Shown: positions 1-11,169, counted from the stretch's first letter. The stretch: DNA of 41,527 bases from Mesostigma viride (GCA_009746045.1 RPFO01000359.1:2019491-2061017), one strand, 5' to 3'. Notes: generated by a model from the letters alone, not told the origin. Numbers and translations are program-made.

Positions 1-390
1 AGTTATGTTGCGAGTAGTGGGCACATGTACATTGCTGATGCTCCATATTATGCAGAAACATTCCAACCAAAGCAACGGCCCCCAGCATCACATGCCATGC
101 GCATGCATTGCCGGCGGCGAATGGTTAATGGTAATTGCAGTCCATACAAAACATGATTGCAAAAACGGAACTGGAAATTCCAAGGCAATAATGCTATGCC
201 ACATGGATCTCAATAGAAGGAGCGGATTGCTGTAATGAATGCAAAACACATAATAAAAGCAAAATGTCAGCCCCCGCTCTTTCATAACATCACCCCCTTG
301 AACGATTTTCTACGCCAACGGCATGTGCACCTTTAGCAGTGACTGGTCACCCAACAACCCCTCAAGGCAATGATGCCTTGCAACACACAC

Positions 391-628
391 CTCTAGCGGT
401 GACCTGTCATTGTAGCGCATTGCGAGCTCCCCCCCCATCTTCAAGATGAAGTCGTTGCTGACTCCCGGATGCTTGTAATCGTGCACCAGCGCCGCCACCA
501 GCGCCGCCAGATGGTCCACCTTGCGCAGATGCTGCCCGACGCCACTCTCCATGAGTAGGTGATGTAGGCTGCCCGTCACATCCGCGATGTGAGCAGCCGA
601 GTGGTAGAGCGCCTCGGGGTCCATGCCC
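391..628 (-). CDS. Gene A exon: PDE catalytic core with metal-binding motifs
   Basis: 238 bases, acceptor GGCACAG|GGGC, donor CTAGAG|GTGTGT. Encodes YHSAAHIADVTGSL, then VAALVHDYKHPGVSNDF, then MRYNDRSPLE. In class I PDEs the first motif is usually YHNxxHAxDV, and HDxxHxxxxN is the family signature. The histidines and the aspartate that bind the two metals in this half are present. The usual Asn after the first His is Ser here. The second metal-ligand Asp and the nucleotide-binding Gln lie beyond the window. Both splice edges have copies in the adjoining introns (328-350; 730-752 and more). Confidence 0.85.
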
Positions 629-3600
629 CTGTGCCATCGAGCCGCGTCATCCCAACAACAGCAGTGAAAGATTAGTGTGATGATTAATAAGCAGACTGGC
701 AAGCAGCCTAGGTAAGGTCATTCGTTACAGCGCCTCAGGGTCCATGCCCCTGCATGGTGCATGGTGACAGACGTGATGGCAGAGATGGGTAAAGAGACAA
801 CAGTTAGAGAAATCATTAGAGAAACTATTATAAAGAAACTAGAGAGATGACAATTAGACAAAGTAGAGAGACGGGAGGTAGAGAGAGAAAGCGTTAGAGA
901 AAGTAGAGAGACAACCATTAGAGTAGTAGAGAAAGTATTCGAGAAAGTATCAGAACAAGTACAGAAAGTAGCGAGACAACCATAAGAGAAGGGACTGCCG
1001 GAGACAATAAGAGTAAGACGGTCGCAACAAGAAAAAGGACGGTCGTTTGTTGAAGCGCCTCTGGGTGAATGCATGCCCCTGAGCCATAATGACAGTGATA
1101 CAGCGACTTATAGATAACAAGTAAAGAAAGGATGAGTGCGACCGGGAGATCCGAGATTGCCTCAAGATGCATGCATGCCCCTGCAGCAACGTCGGGCCAT
1201 CGCGTACGCCATTTCCAACAATTTCATTGTACAACAACAACTACAGTAGTATACATTTATTAGCTAGTACCAGTGCTGACGATGGTACCATCGATAAGGT
1301 ATAAGGTAAGTGGTATGAGAAGCCTGACATGCAGCAGCCTCAAGGTACATGTTCGATGATTGTTCAATAAGGTAAGTGTACAATATGATAAGCCCGGCAT
1401 GCAGCAGCCTCAAGGGAAGTGTGCGTTCATGACACACATGCTACACATTGGGCCTCATCCCCAGCATGTTCATCACATCAACCACGCTATGTGCCATGTA
1501 GCCATGGACTAGCAGCTCATCATGCGGCTTGATGCTCATTGGTAGTATGAAATGGCCAAGCTACACATTAATCCTCATGCCCAGCACGTTCATCACATCA
1601 ACGATACATCATGCTAGCTGCATGGACCAGAGCGTACGTGGAGTGCGTCGACTCACCGATCCAACTCCAGCAGGAACCGAACCAGCCGGGCCCCTGGCAG
1701 GGTGAACTCCTCGATCAGCCCTGCACTCTGGAGCGCCAGGTAGCCCACGAACAGGATCGGGCGGCCCCCGCTCGCCTGGGCCACCGCCTGTGTGTCCAGC
1801 TGCCACGAGCCCAGCCGCGTGAGGTGCTCTACGAGCGCAACCTGGCTCGCTCCGGACAGGGCACCAGAGCATGGCGAACCAAGCTCGATAGAGGACCCTG
1901 CGGGCAGCAGCTGCAACGCATCCGCCAGGCCTATACTGCTCAACTCTTTCGCGGTTATTTCTCTTGAACTCGCGTCTCGCTCGCTCGGCCCAGATCGATG
2001 CGACCCCGGCGTGATTGCCCCTGGGACCCTGGCAGGCCCCCGGTCCCCGGGCGCGCCCAGGCTGCGCTTGCGAGAAGGCGGGCTTGGGAGGGGCGTGCCG
2101 ACGGCGCCGGGCATTGGCGGCGCCAGGTCTCGTCGAGAGAGCGCGCGGACAAGGCCGCCCTGGAGGCCCGCGTCGGGTGTCGGGCTGGTCTTGAACGCGA
2201 CGACGGCTGTCTCCCTCGAGTCCCTTCTTAGTAGCGATGAGCTCCGTATCGGTGAACTGCCCTCCAATAGGGGGAAGTGGGAGGGCGGACTGCCCACGGG
2301 AGACAGCACGTTGTCCTGGGACCCACCAATGAAGTCCAGCACGTACTCGATTTGAGAGGACATGAACGGCTGGTTGCCCCACTGGTCGGAGCTGAGTCGT
2401 TCGGGGGCCGGGAGTAAAGTTGCCGAGCTACCCCGCCCGGAGGCTAATAAAAGCATCTGCTGGGACGCTCGATCCTCCTGGAGACGTCGGAGAGCCTTGG
2501 ATACCTCCTCTACCTCCCGTAGCCACCGCCCCGCGCCTTCGTCCTCGTTGGAGGGCCCCGAGGGGGTTGATGACACCGCACGGTCTCTTGACACCCTGCG
2601 AGAAAGAACATGTGCATAAGAACTTGATGCAGAGGCCTGGGGCGAGGGGGGGCCTTGCATGCGGGCCGAAGCCAGGGGGCTGATGAGTCCCTGGGCTACC
2701 ATGATCTCTTCCGCAGTGCCCTTGCCAAGGCTATTCACGGTCCGCAGGCTCCGTAAGGGGTTGCTTGCACTCGCCGAGCTTTGGGGTCGGGTCTGCTTGG
2801 GGAGGGTGCAGTGCTGTGTGAGGCTGGTGAGCCATGCCCCGGTCTCGCTGTCCAGCTCTCGGCTTGAGCTCGACCCGCCCTGGTTATAGAGGTGGCAAAT
2901 GAGGGGGAAACGAGAAAAAAATAGGAATTTGGATGAGATGGATGATCGGAAGGAAGTAAGATGAAGCGTAGAGCAAGACTTCGGTCGTGTTGTTACATAC
3001 TTGTTACATACTGTTGATACATAGGACAGACACGGCGTGAGAGATATGAAGGGAACAGCACTGATGGGTCTTCGGTCTGTTCGTATACTACGTGACGCCC
3101 CAGCTGCATGATGCGCATAAACCGCGGCATGTGCCGGTGCTATCACCCGGTTACCAATATCACGATAGCGAATATCCTCACTCTCAATCATCTGTGCCCA
3201 CGTGTAGGGCGTGCAGGAGCTGTGGCTTTTGCATGCATCAAACCATGGAGCGACCCTATACTTATAGATATTTATAGATAGAGATACAGTTTTTATAGAT
3301 AGAGAGACTTATGGGAGCCTCACCTCCATCTTGTTCAGGAACTGCGGCTTGTGCATGTCGTCACTGGCTGCAAGCTCCTGCATCATTGCCACCTGTCTGC
3401 CTGAGAGCACGTCACCACCCTGCAGGGATCGTATGATCGCGTGAAGCTTCTCAGCTGCCGTCTGCATGTCCAGGTTTGGCCAGTCGTCGTCCATGATGGC
3501 GCGGGGGCTGGTGGCGAAATCCACATGTTTTTGCATCCACTGCAGCGACGACGGCAGATTAAGGACCATGAGGACGTGGCAAGGGCCACAGTCATGTTCA

Positions 3601-4978
3601 GCCAGTGTCATGGCTTCATGTGTGTGGCCGTAATGCCTTGGACTGAATTAGGTTCGTTATGCCAAGGGTGTGGCAACCATAAGGGCGCACACATGAGGAT
3701 TGAATCGCAATCCTGGGATGTCACAATTCACGGTTCAAGTGTGGGGCTGACTCACATGCGTATGTGTTGCATGACCACCATCCCATGATGCCAGTGCATG
3801 GGGGAGGACCGTCAAAACATGGACCTTATTCTTATTCGTACTACAGTACCATAGTAGTATTCTTATTGGTAGAGTTAGTTAGTATACTACTATTACTATT
3901 AAATTTTATTCGTATTGATCTATCTTGATCATTATTATTCTAGTTTATGTTGGTGTCTACTCTGTAAGCACTGGAACCGTGTAGTGATCAGGCTCCACGC
4001 ATGCGATGTGTCGCATAACGCATTCGTTCCAAGGATGCATGGTTCCTATGCGTAGGGCATTCCAGTGACACATGCCATCAGCAGTGGATTCCTTCAATGG
4101 CATATATGATCCTGCCTGCATGGGCAGAGGCTCAACCGTCTATATAGATTGCACGTCCACCATATATAGAGACTGCGCTTTCGCTGATGATGATACTGAC
4201 AGTAGTTGATATCCAACATAATGAACTACGGTACAATTGCTGACCATAACTCCCCCCCCCCAAAAAATAACAACTAGGAGAAAAGAGAACCAACTTCATA
4301 TCCCTGACAAAGCTTCACACGCTGCCTGCATCAGCAAATATTTTGTGAACAGACAATAAACTTTACCTGGTTGTCCCGAGCGACGCGGTCGTGAATCCGC
4401 CGCATGACCACCGTCGCCAGTACAATGCCGCACAGGCCCGCGACAAAGATAGCAACCACAGACATGCCCATGTACAAGAGCGAGCGGCGCATGGAGGCAT
4501 CCATGTCCTGTCGGAATGAACCCACAGGGACCGCGAGGAAGATGGTGAGTGACAGGTCGTGGAGACTGAGGGGCCTGCTGTCCACGTAGTGACGCCCGCG
4601 GCCAGGGACAAGCACCAGGGACTCGCATTCCTGTCCCAGCAGCAGCGAGCCGAAATTTGTGCTCATGTGCCTGCGGCAAAGTTGGGCCGAGGCCCAGTAA
4701 AGGACGGTAGACATCCAGGAACGTGCAGAGCCGTAGTAATCAGAGTTTTAGTATTTAAGATCACTATATGTTATGCTACTGTAATACAATGCTGTGGTAA
4801 GTAGTTTAGACTACTTTCAGTAAGTTAGGCTACTAGTACTGCAGTAGTAGTATTGCTCCGGTAAGTAGTTGAGAATAGAGATTACCATCATATTGCTGTA
4901 GTCTGAATTCTGCTCGCATAGTTGGGTGCTTTTGTGATAAAAGAGACCTGGAAAAGAAATATATATGATGGTGGTGGT

Positions 4979-5012
<34 letters not shown>

Positions 5013-8000
5013 TGTGGTGGTGGTGGTGGTGGTGGTGGTGGTGGTGGTGGTGGTGGTGGTGCATGGTGGTGGAGGAGGAGAAGGAGGAGGAGGAGGAGGA
5101 GGAGGAGGAGGAGGAGGAGGAGGAGGAGGAGGAGGAGGAGGAGGAGGAGGAGGAGGAGGAGGAGGAGGAGGAGGAGGAGGAGGAGGAGGAGGAGGAGGAG
5201 GAGGAGGAGGAGGAGGAGGAGGAGGAGGAGGAGGAGGAGGAGGAGGAGGAGGAGAGGAGCAGGAGGAGGAGGAGGAGGAGGAGGAGGAGGAGGAGGAGGA
5301 GGAGGAGGAGGAGGAGGAGGAGGAGGAGGAGGAGGAGGAGGAGGAGGAGGAGGAGGAGGAGGAGGAGGAGGAGGAGGAGGAGGAGGAGGAGGAGGAGGAG
5401 GAGGAGGAGGAGGAGGAGGAGGAGGAGGAGGAGGAGGAGGAGGAGGAGGAGGAGGAGGAGGAGGAGGAGGAGGAGGAGGAGGAGGAGGAGGAGGAGGAGG
5501 AGGAGGAGGAGGAGGAGGAGGAGGAGGAGGAGGAGGAGGAGGAGGAGGAGGAGGAGGAGGAGGAGGAGGAGGAGGAGGAGGAGGAGGAGGAGGAGGAGGA
5601 GGAGGAGGAGGAGGAGGAGGAGGAGGAGGAGGAGGAGGAGGAGGAGGAGGAGGAGGAGGAGGAGGAAATTTCAAGGACTATTCACCCCCCCTCTTTCCCC
5701 CGCCCCTCCCCACCCCCCCGCCCGCCCGCCCGCCCGCCCGCCCGCCCGCCCGCCCGCCCGCCCGCCCGCCCGCCCGCCCGCCCGCCCGCCCGCCCGCCCG
5801 CCGCCCGCCGCCCGCCCGCCCGCCCGCCCGCCCGCCCGCCCGCCCGCCTCTTCCCCAAGCACCCTGCACCTCCCCCACCACTTTTAACCCTCCTGCCCAC
5901 CATGTACCTCAATCTTACTCCCCCCCTACCCTACTTACCCCGCCCCCGCCCCCCCCCCCTTCTCCACCCACCTACCCCATGCACCCCACCGACCCACCCA
6001 CCCACCCACCCACCCACCCACCCACCCACCCACCCACCCACCCACCCACCCACCCACCCACCCACCCACCCACCACCCACCCACCCACCCACCCACCCAC
6101 CCACCCACCCACCCACCCACCCACCCACCCACCCACCCACCCACCCACCCACGGTCCACCACCCACCCACCCACCCACCCACCCACCCACCCACCCACCC
6201 ACCCACCCACCCACCCACCCACCCACCCACCCACCCACCCACCCACCCACCCACCCACCCACCCACCCACCCACCCACCCACCCACCCACCCACCCACCC
6301 ACCCACCCACCCACCCACCCACCCACCCACCCACCCACCCACCCACCCACCCACCCACCCACGCCCTTGCCCCCAATACCGTTTGCTTACCACCACCACT
6401 ACCATCACTCACCCCAATCACAACCCCCACCAGCCCACGCCACACATAGCCACCCAAAACTCCACCCAATTTAAAAGCTTTCAGTACCCCCAAAATCAAC
6501 CCCATCACCCCAATTCGGCCAATCCACAAGGCCAGCACCCACACCATGCACCCACCCCCAACCCTACCCCCGCCCCCACCCATACCGCTGCTGCTGCCCC
6601 TGTTCCTGCCCCTGCCCCTGCCCCTGCCCCTGCCCCTGCCCCTGCCCCTGCCCCTGCCCCTGCCCCTGCCCCTGCCCCTGCCCCTGCCCCTGCCCCTGCC
6701 CCTGCCATTGCCCCTGCCCCTGCCCCTGCCCCTGCCCCTGCCCCTGCCCCTGCCCCTGCCCCTGCCCCTGCCCCTGCCCCTGCCCCTGCCCCTGCCCCTG
6801 CCCCTGCCCCTGCCCCTGCCCCTGCCCCCGCCCCCGCCATATGCACTGCCCAGCCGCCCCAACGCTGCCCCATCCACCAGCGTGCTAATGAAGTACACTT
6901 ATGAGCATCAATGTAACATTGTGCAAGCAAATGATGCATGTTGCCAGGAACCACAACTAGGACCAAATGGCATCCTACTACGTTAAAAATGCTTAATTCA
7001 ATTAATTAATGCATTACTAGCACATACTGTGTCACGTGAGAAATAAATGCTTTGCTCATAGGTAGAAGCTGATAGCTGGAAAGAGACCATAAAAGGAGCT
7101 GACTGAAAAGTAATTTCAACCAATGATCTTCAAAGCAAGATATACACAGAATAAAAAAGCCACCAATGTACTTGGAGTCAGAACAACAGCGTTAGCAAGT
7201 GACGAAAAAACTGCCAGTAGAATGATATTGCGTAGCTGAATGACAACCTATAGCGAAGTTATTAACTACTGTAATCATGACATGACGTGTGTTCAACAGA
7301 AGATGGTTTGTGGTCGATCGGATCCCAGTTAATATCCTGAGAGTCACAACCTTATGTGCCACACAGGCATGGTACGAATTGATTATACGCTAGTAATGTA
7401 TAAGAAATGCAGTTAACAAACGTACTTGGTGGTAACCACTGTTGTCACAAGGATTCCAACTCCCAAGCTTAACCACTTACCTTAGAATCGATCATACACT
7501 ACCACGCAACTGTATTATCGCGGGGATCCCAAACTTAACTACTTACCACGCAGATGTTCGAACCACAATATCATCGGACTGCGTTGCCGGGAGGTGGACG
7601 GGTACACTCCCATTGGCGCTCCCCGCGACGTCCTGCGGCGCCACAAGACTACCATTTGTTGCAGACAACAGGTGGAGCCAGGGCCACGTGGCCACGTACG
7701 CCACCCCGTGCATGGCAGTGACGACTGGCAGGTTTACCAGGTAGTCAATGATGGTGCGGGCCTGGTAGCTGATCGTCAGCACGGCGCTGACGTCGCCGCT
7801 GACGGGGTCGTGCAGGGGCCGGGCGAGGACGAGCGTCGGCTGCCAGGTGCCAGCCAGGAGGCCTGCAACAACCAACCCATGCAGATCAAATCAATTGAGG
7901 GCGCCGTGGGATCGAGCAAATAGCAATAGCAAGGGAGGACGTGGTTGCTGACTGAGCTGCATGCTATTCACCTAGTTGAACCTGAGGCATGGTTTGTGTG

Positions 8001-10949
8001 AGTGATCTAGACTCAGGGAGTCGTAGCAACTTACTTTCCACTTTTCAAAACTACTACGTTATTATCTTGCATATGTAGTATACTGCCTTCTATTTTTTAC
8101 TACATAATATATTGTGGGTAACTTGTACGGCTCTATACTGTATTAAATATTCACTGGCGCACTGAGGTTCCACATGCAGTTCGTCACTTCTGAGAAAAGC
8201 CGATCTAATATGGAGACGTTCAGGGACACCCGGCCCACCACATTAGTGTCTCGACTACAGCTGCATGGCCACATGCAGTTATTGAAGTTGCTTGAAGATG
8301 GAAGCAAGCCTTCCATGATACTGTCTAGTAGCTTTGCTTACATGGTGGTTAAAGATGTCCACTGGCTCACCTTCCTACTACCGGCTAACAATGATGGCTC
8401 ACAATCTACCGTCATGCATACCCAATATCAGTCGCACGTACTCGTAATTGAGAATCGTTAGTTATGGCTTGCATAAGTAATACATCTTGATTGAATAGTA
8501 TAACACAAATTCATCAGTTGAGAAACAAAGGGGATACATGGCTACTATTTCTATACTACTAGAATTGGCATGAAAGGATGCTGTCATTTGCCCGGCCCTG
8601 CACTCACATCCCACAAACTTGACCTCGATGCACTGAGCTTGAAAGTAGTCACCACGCAAAGTGCTCCAATTGGCACCCCAACCAAGGAGTTTCTGTCGCA
8701 ATTTTTGTCGTACTACTTTACCACAAGAACTTGTTACCATTAACAAATATATCCCTTTAATGATTATATCATGCTGCTGACAGTGTTGCGACTGTAGTGT
8801 GTGGAACAGACATTGAGTAATGCTTCTGAAGTTCTATTCATGGTTCATCTTACTTTATACGTTCGAATGACCTGCAGTGTCAAAGGCGGCGGCGTACGTA
8901 CTACTATACTACCTGTATCAACACCAAATTACACCATACTACACAGTCATCATACAGCATATTCTAGCTAACTCCCATGCTGTTGTTGTAGCTCTACGAT
9001 GGCATACATGCTATGACTACCATCGATCAGGGAAACCCGTTCATGTCATACTATTTTATGGTGTTGTAGTAATGGTTGTCATGTCAGCAACATGGTGGAC
9101 TAACTTGGAAAAAAAGAAACACAAGCAAAGGCATGCATGCAGGGTCCTAAACACGGCATATCAGACATATATCGAAATTAACCACAATTAAGACAGCCCG
9201 GCCCCATTCAACCCTAGAACCTATATTTGTATAACATGGATGACTCACCCATGCTGGTGCGCAGCGTCGACTGCCCGTGGCCCAGACCGGCCGCCGCTAG
9301 CCACCACGGCATCTGCTTGAGTGGTGGGAATGAGGGAACATATACCTGATCTGCTACCAGTATCTCCACCGATCCCGTGCTGACATTCCCTGCGCCCACA
9401 GGGCAAGCACCGAGACTGCACACCTTGACCACCGGGCCGTCAATAATTGGCAGCCCTGTGACAGGATCGGGTGCATACACCCACGCGATTGAGGAGGGGT
9501 CGTTGGGCGGGCTGGGCACGCTGACGGCCAGGGACGTGTTCAGGTACCCAACCTCGGGGCCGGTGCGGCGATACGAGCAGATCAACGGCTCCGAGGAAAT
9601 CACGTCAATGGAGAAGATGTTGTTGTCCCCACTCGCCACGCGCCACAGGCAGCGCAGCACGGCAGAGGACATGGATGCGAGGGAGAAGGGATCGACGCCC
9701 GGCAGGGCTTCAAGGCACTTGAAGACGGCAAAGGAGTCCAGGGAGAGGGCACCAACAAAGTCCTGTACCGGAGGGCATGCAACGGCCGGCAGCAGTAATA
9801 ATATCCGAAACGATCCAATTAAGGCCACCCACAACTTCAACCCCCTACAGGCACAACCCACCACGTGCCATGCATCCAATTGAGCAATATCAAAGCAGTG
9901 ACCACCATGAGCCATTGACCATGCACCTAGCGAGCCACCACTGCACTAATGATTGCAGTCCTGGATTATGGTATCAAATATAATCTGAACTGCATGGTGG
10001 GTAGAATTCTGACATGGAAACATCTTCGCTGCGCTGAACAAATGCCGGATAAAGCAAGCAATCCTGCAGCAATTGACAGTGACTACTACATAGCCCAGTG
10101 GTTCCTCAGGCTGCTTCTAGGAGTACTGAACCTAGGCAAGGAAAAAGGAGTAAAGAGAACACCAAAAATGTCACTGGGTACTCGGTACATGATTATCGTA
10201 CTCAGAGCTCTCCACTAACAATGCCACTTGTTGCAAAAATCGAGAGGCCACGGATACCTCCTGGCACCACCAGCTGCATTGATCATTGGCATTTTTCAGC
10301 AGTTTGCTGAAAATTAGAGCAATATATACACTGCAACCATATGAGCCGATTGCAATTGTTACTGTCGATCATTAGCAGGCCAGCTTTATAACTAAATGTC
10401 AGATGAAAGGCCAGCAGAACTAATACATTGATGACAAAGATCACTGACAATTGGAAGAAATCGCATGGCGTCGTGCCCCTGCAGCCTGAATTAACTTATA
10501 ATAATTGCCATAATAACAACATTATTACGTGTCAACCGTGATCAAGCCATAGATAACTGCTGTCAGTGGTATAAACTCGAATGGCCCAGAAAATAGTCTG
10601 ACAGCATAAAAGAAAATTGCATGGAGACAATCAACTCACCATTGAAGTCGGCACACCGAACCTTGGCCACGTCTTGATTGGGGGTCGGCTAGGCTAAAAA
10701 CAGCCTCTTATTGGGAGTTTTAGGGTGCAAAGGCGCAATGTGCTGTCAAGTGTCCGTACGTACCTTCACTGTATGGATTGAGCTCTGCATGACGTCATGT
10801 CGGAGGGCCTGCGACATGCTGTCAAAGGCACCAGTCGTGGCATCCAGGCTAATATGCCACGTTATTAAAGCTGACACTACAATAGCAGCGCTGACGACAA
10901 AAAGCAGAAACCATGCCGTCTTGATGAAGATGTGGCGCCGGCTGACCAT
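391..10949 (-). CDS. Gene A: membrane receptor with dCache-like sensor and class I cyclic-nucleotide phosphodiesterase domain (partial, spliced)
   Basis: Predicted single-spanning or two-helix membrane receptor that would hydrolyse cAMP or cGMP in the cytoplasm in response to an extracellular ligand. Seven exons join with matching phases: 10949-10764, 9762-9249, 7862-7547, 4670-4367, 3539-3324, 2879-1657, 628-391, with a doubtful mini-exon at 10672-10640. Order of parts in about 1000 residues: short N-terminus, hydrophobic helix (about residues 12-32), extracellular sensor of about 300 residues with strand patterns typical of Cache domains, second hydrophobic helix in the 4670-4367 exon, linker, then the PDE fold with the HSAAH and HDYKHPGVSN metal-site motifs. 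The PDE domain is cut by the left window edge, so roughly its C-terminal half is missing. Large families of cyclic-nucleotide enzymes with this layout are known in green algae. The substrate (cAMP or cGMP) cannot be read from this part. An alternative is that an unseen exon lies between the second helix and the linker. Confidence 0.8.
629..1656 (-). repeat. Gene A intron with repeated copies of the downstream acceptor edge
   Basis: The acceptor edge of the PDE exon (609-631) is repeated at 730-752 (22 of 23 bases alike), 1055-1081 and 1159-1183, progressively more diverged. A separate direct repeat pairs about 1441-1481 with about 1561-1602 (CTACACATT...CTCAT.CCCAGCA.GTTCATCACATCAAC). Between them lies a purine-rich stretch with many AGAGA runs (780-1010). 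No further exon was seen here. Confidence 0.8.
1657..2879 (-). CDS. Gene A exon: disordered linker and start of PDE catalytic domain
   Basis: 1223 bases, acceptor CTATAACCAG|GGC, donor GATCG|GTGAGT, phase 0 in and two bases left. The first about 340 codons are Ser/Pro/Arg-rich and low in complexity, with an LDSETGAWLTSL segment near the start and a short coiled segment (EVEEVSKALRRLQEDRAS). The end, from LGSWQLDTQAVAQASGGRP to LVRFLLELDR, matches the first helices of class I PDEs (a 'FD.fa....t.GrpL......lf...gLi..f.i....l..fl..ie' pattern). The next codon is completed by the 628 exon as R-G-M-D-P. Confidence 0.8.
3324..3539 (-). CDS. Gene A exon: cytoplasmic linker before PDE
   Basis: 72 codons, acceptor TCGCTGCAG|TGG, donor ATGGAG|GTGAGG, phase 0 at both ends. 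Encodes WMQKHVDFATSPRAIM.., a helical segment (AEKLHAIIRSLQGGDVLS) and a helix ending near SDDMHKP. Helix-loop-helix linkers of this size occur in algal cyclase and PDE receptors between the membrane and the catalytic domain. It may transmit ligand binding to the enzyme, but that is inference. Confidence 0.65.
4367..4670 (-). CDS. Gene A exon: end of sensor and second membrane helix
   Basis: 304 bases, acceptor TTTGCCGCAG|G, donor AACCAG|GTAAAG. The first base completes TGG with the previous exon. It encodes the last sensor strands (LSLTIFLAVPVGSFRQDM, the usual end of a Cache domain), then a helix that packs against the membrane, and a strongly hydrophobic span (SVVAIFVAGLCGIVLATVV) followed by a positive stop, MRRIHDRVARD. 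The rest of the protein is therefore cytoplasmic. Ends in phase 0. Confidence 0.8.
4968..5062 (+). repeat. TGG and GT microsatellites
   Basis: Short (TGG)n, then (GT)n at about 4981-5010, then (GGT)n from about 5016 to 5062. They sit in the 4671-7546 intron of gene A, and the pre-mRNA reads the complementary ACC/CA sequence. Confidence 0.95.
5065..5667 (+). repeat. (GGA)n microsatellite, about 600 bp
   Basis: Almost perfect GGA trinucleotide array with one interruption near 5253-5262 (GAGAGGAGCAGG). The plus strand is pure purine, so it can form triplex or G-quadruplex structures. In the gene A transcript it reads (UCC)n. All long open frames across it are repeat artefacts. Confidence 0.97.
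5717..5848 (+). repeat. (CCCG)n tetranucleotide array
   Basis: CCCG repeated with small register slips near 5799-5812. The gene A transcript reads (CGGG)n, with four or more GGG runs that could form G-quadruplexes. Confidence 0.95.
5993..6361 (+). repeat. (CCCA)n tetranucleotide array
   Basis: About 370 bases of CCCA with two interruptions (near 6073 and 6152-6162). The gene A transcript reads (UGGG)n. Confidence 0.97.
6589..6838 (+). repeat. (CCCCTG)n hexanucleotide array
   Basis: About 40 copies of a CCCCTG hexamer with one CATTGC variant near 6704-6710. Its six-base period keeps several frames open in both directions, giving false Pro-Ala and Gly-Arg proteins. Confidence 0.97.
7547..7862 (-). 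CDS. Gene A exon: core of dCache-like sensor
   Basis: 316 bases, acceptor GTTGTTGCAG|GC, donor TCTGCGTG|GTAAGT. Takes two bases at the start and leaves two at the end; both match the neighbours. The WQPTLVLARPLHDPVSGDV stretch followed by SAVLTISYQARTII resembles the 'pathway P.. G..GVL...i' strand-turn-strand of Cache domains. NGS sequons fit an exposed surface. The donor is duplicated in the following intron at 7462-7481. Confidence 0.75.
7863..9248 (-). other. Gene A intron without recognised features
   Basis: AT-richer spacer between two sensor exons. Short open frames on both strands have no domain signal or consistent splice edges. No repeat or RNA gene was seen. Confidence 0.6.
9249..9762 (-). 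CDS. Gene A exon: proximal part of dCache-like extracellular sensor
   Basis: 514 bases, from acceptor GGTACAG|GAC to donor ATGG|GTGAGT; starts in phase 0 and leaves one base. It encodes a helical stretch (DFVGALSLDSFAVFKCLEAL) and then a strand/loop part with paired short motifs such as SIAWVYAPDPVTGLP and NVSTGS. The extracellular location is supported by NxS/T sequons (NTSLAV, NVSTGS) and by its position between the two membrane helices. The last codon joins the 7862 exon as GGC. The open frame continues upstream into a hydrophobic stretch, but the acceptor cuts that off. Confidence 0.7.
10640..10672 (-). CDS. Gene A candidate mini-exon
   Basis: 33 bases between AG (10674-10673) and a strong donor ATG|GTGAGT (10639). 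Phase 0 at both ends would fit exon 1 and the 9762 exon, adding TWPRFGVPTSM. The other frame (DVAKVRCADFN) looks more protein-like but does not match the phases of the neighbours. It may be a chance splice pair. Confidence 0.3.
10764..10949 (-). CDS. Gene A exon 1: N-terminus and first membrane helix
   Basis: 62 codons from ATG at 10949 to the donor AAG|GTACGT. The protein starts MVSRRHIFIK, followed by a hydrophobic helix (AWFLLFVVSAAIVVSALI) and then a polar helix that begins the extracellular sensor. The positive residues before the helix fit an N-in signal anchor. The start is uncertain: the frame stays open upstream to an ATG at 11144, and an out-of-frame ATG lies just upstream. I prefer 10949 because a TATA-like sequence at 11157-11165 would place transcription start downstream of 11144. 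Ends in phase 0. Confidence 0.6.
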
Positions 10950-11156
10950 CTGTTGCGTTTCCCGAACGTTCGCCTGGCCATTCCGATTGTCAAATAAACA
11001 TTCGACATTCGCCGGAGACTCGTTAAAGACTTGACTGTGGCATGCCACATTTCTAGGAAGAAATGAATGATTGATTCCGCCGCATCCATCTTGGCTGGCG
11101 ACAGGGTTTCTACTCCACGAAAATTGCCGGTGTCCTGGTCCCATTTTTGCTATCTG

Positions 11157-11165
11157 TATATATAA
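11157..11165 (-). promoter_or_regulatory. Candidate TATA box of gene A
   Basis: TTATATATA on the minus strand, about 210 bases upstream of the preferred start codon. A start of transcription 25-30 bases downstream would leave a leader of roughly 180 bases. Similar AT runs occur elsewhere in this region (11505, 12048), so it is weak evidence alone. Confidence 0.25.
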
Positions 11166-11169
11166 TGTA

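Noticed and set aside
1792-2355. Plus-strand ORF of 187 residues
   Set aside because: Shadow of the gene A exon on the other strand; no domain signal.
4817-6966. Long open frames coding poly-Pro, poly-Glu, poly-Gly, poly-Arg and Pro-Ala proteins
   Set aside because: They are translations of trinucleotide, tetranucleotide and hexanucleotide arrays that keep all frames open on both strands.
9762-9915. Extension of the sensor exon into a hydrophobic stretch (LWVALIGSFRILLLLP)
   Set aside because: The acceptor at 9764-9763 gives the right phase, and a third membrane helix would not fit the receptor layout.
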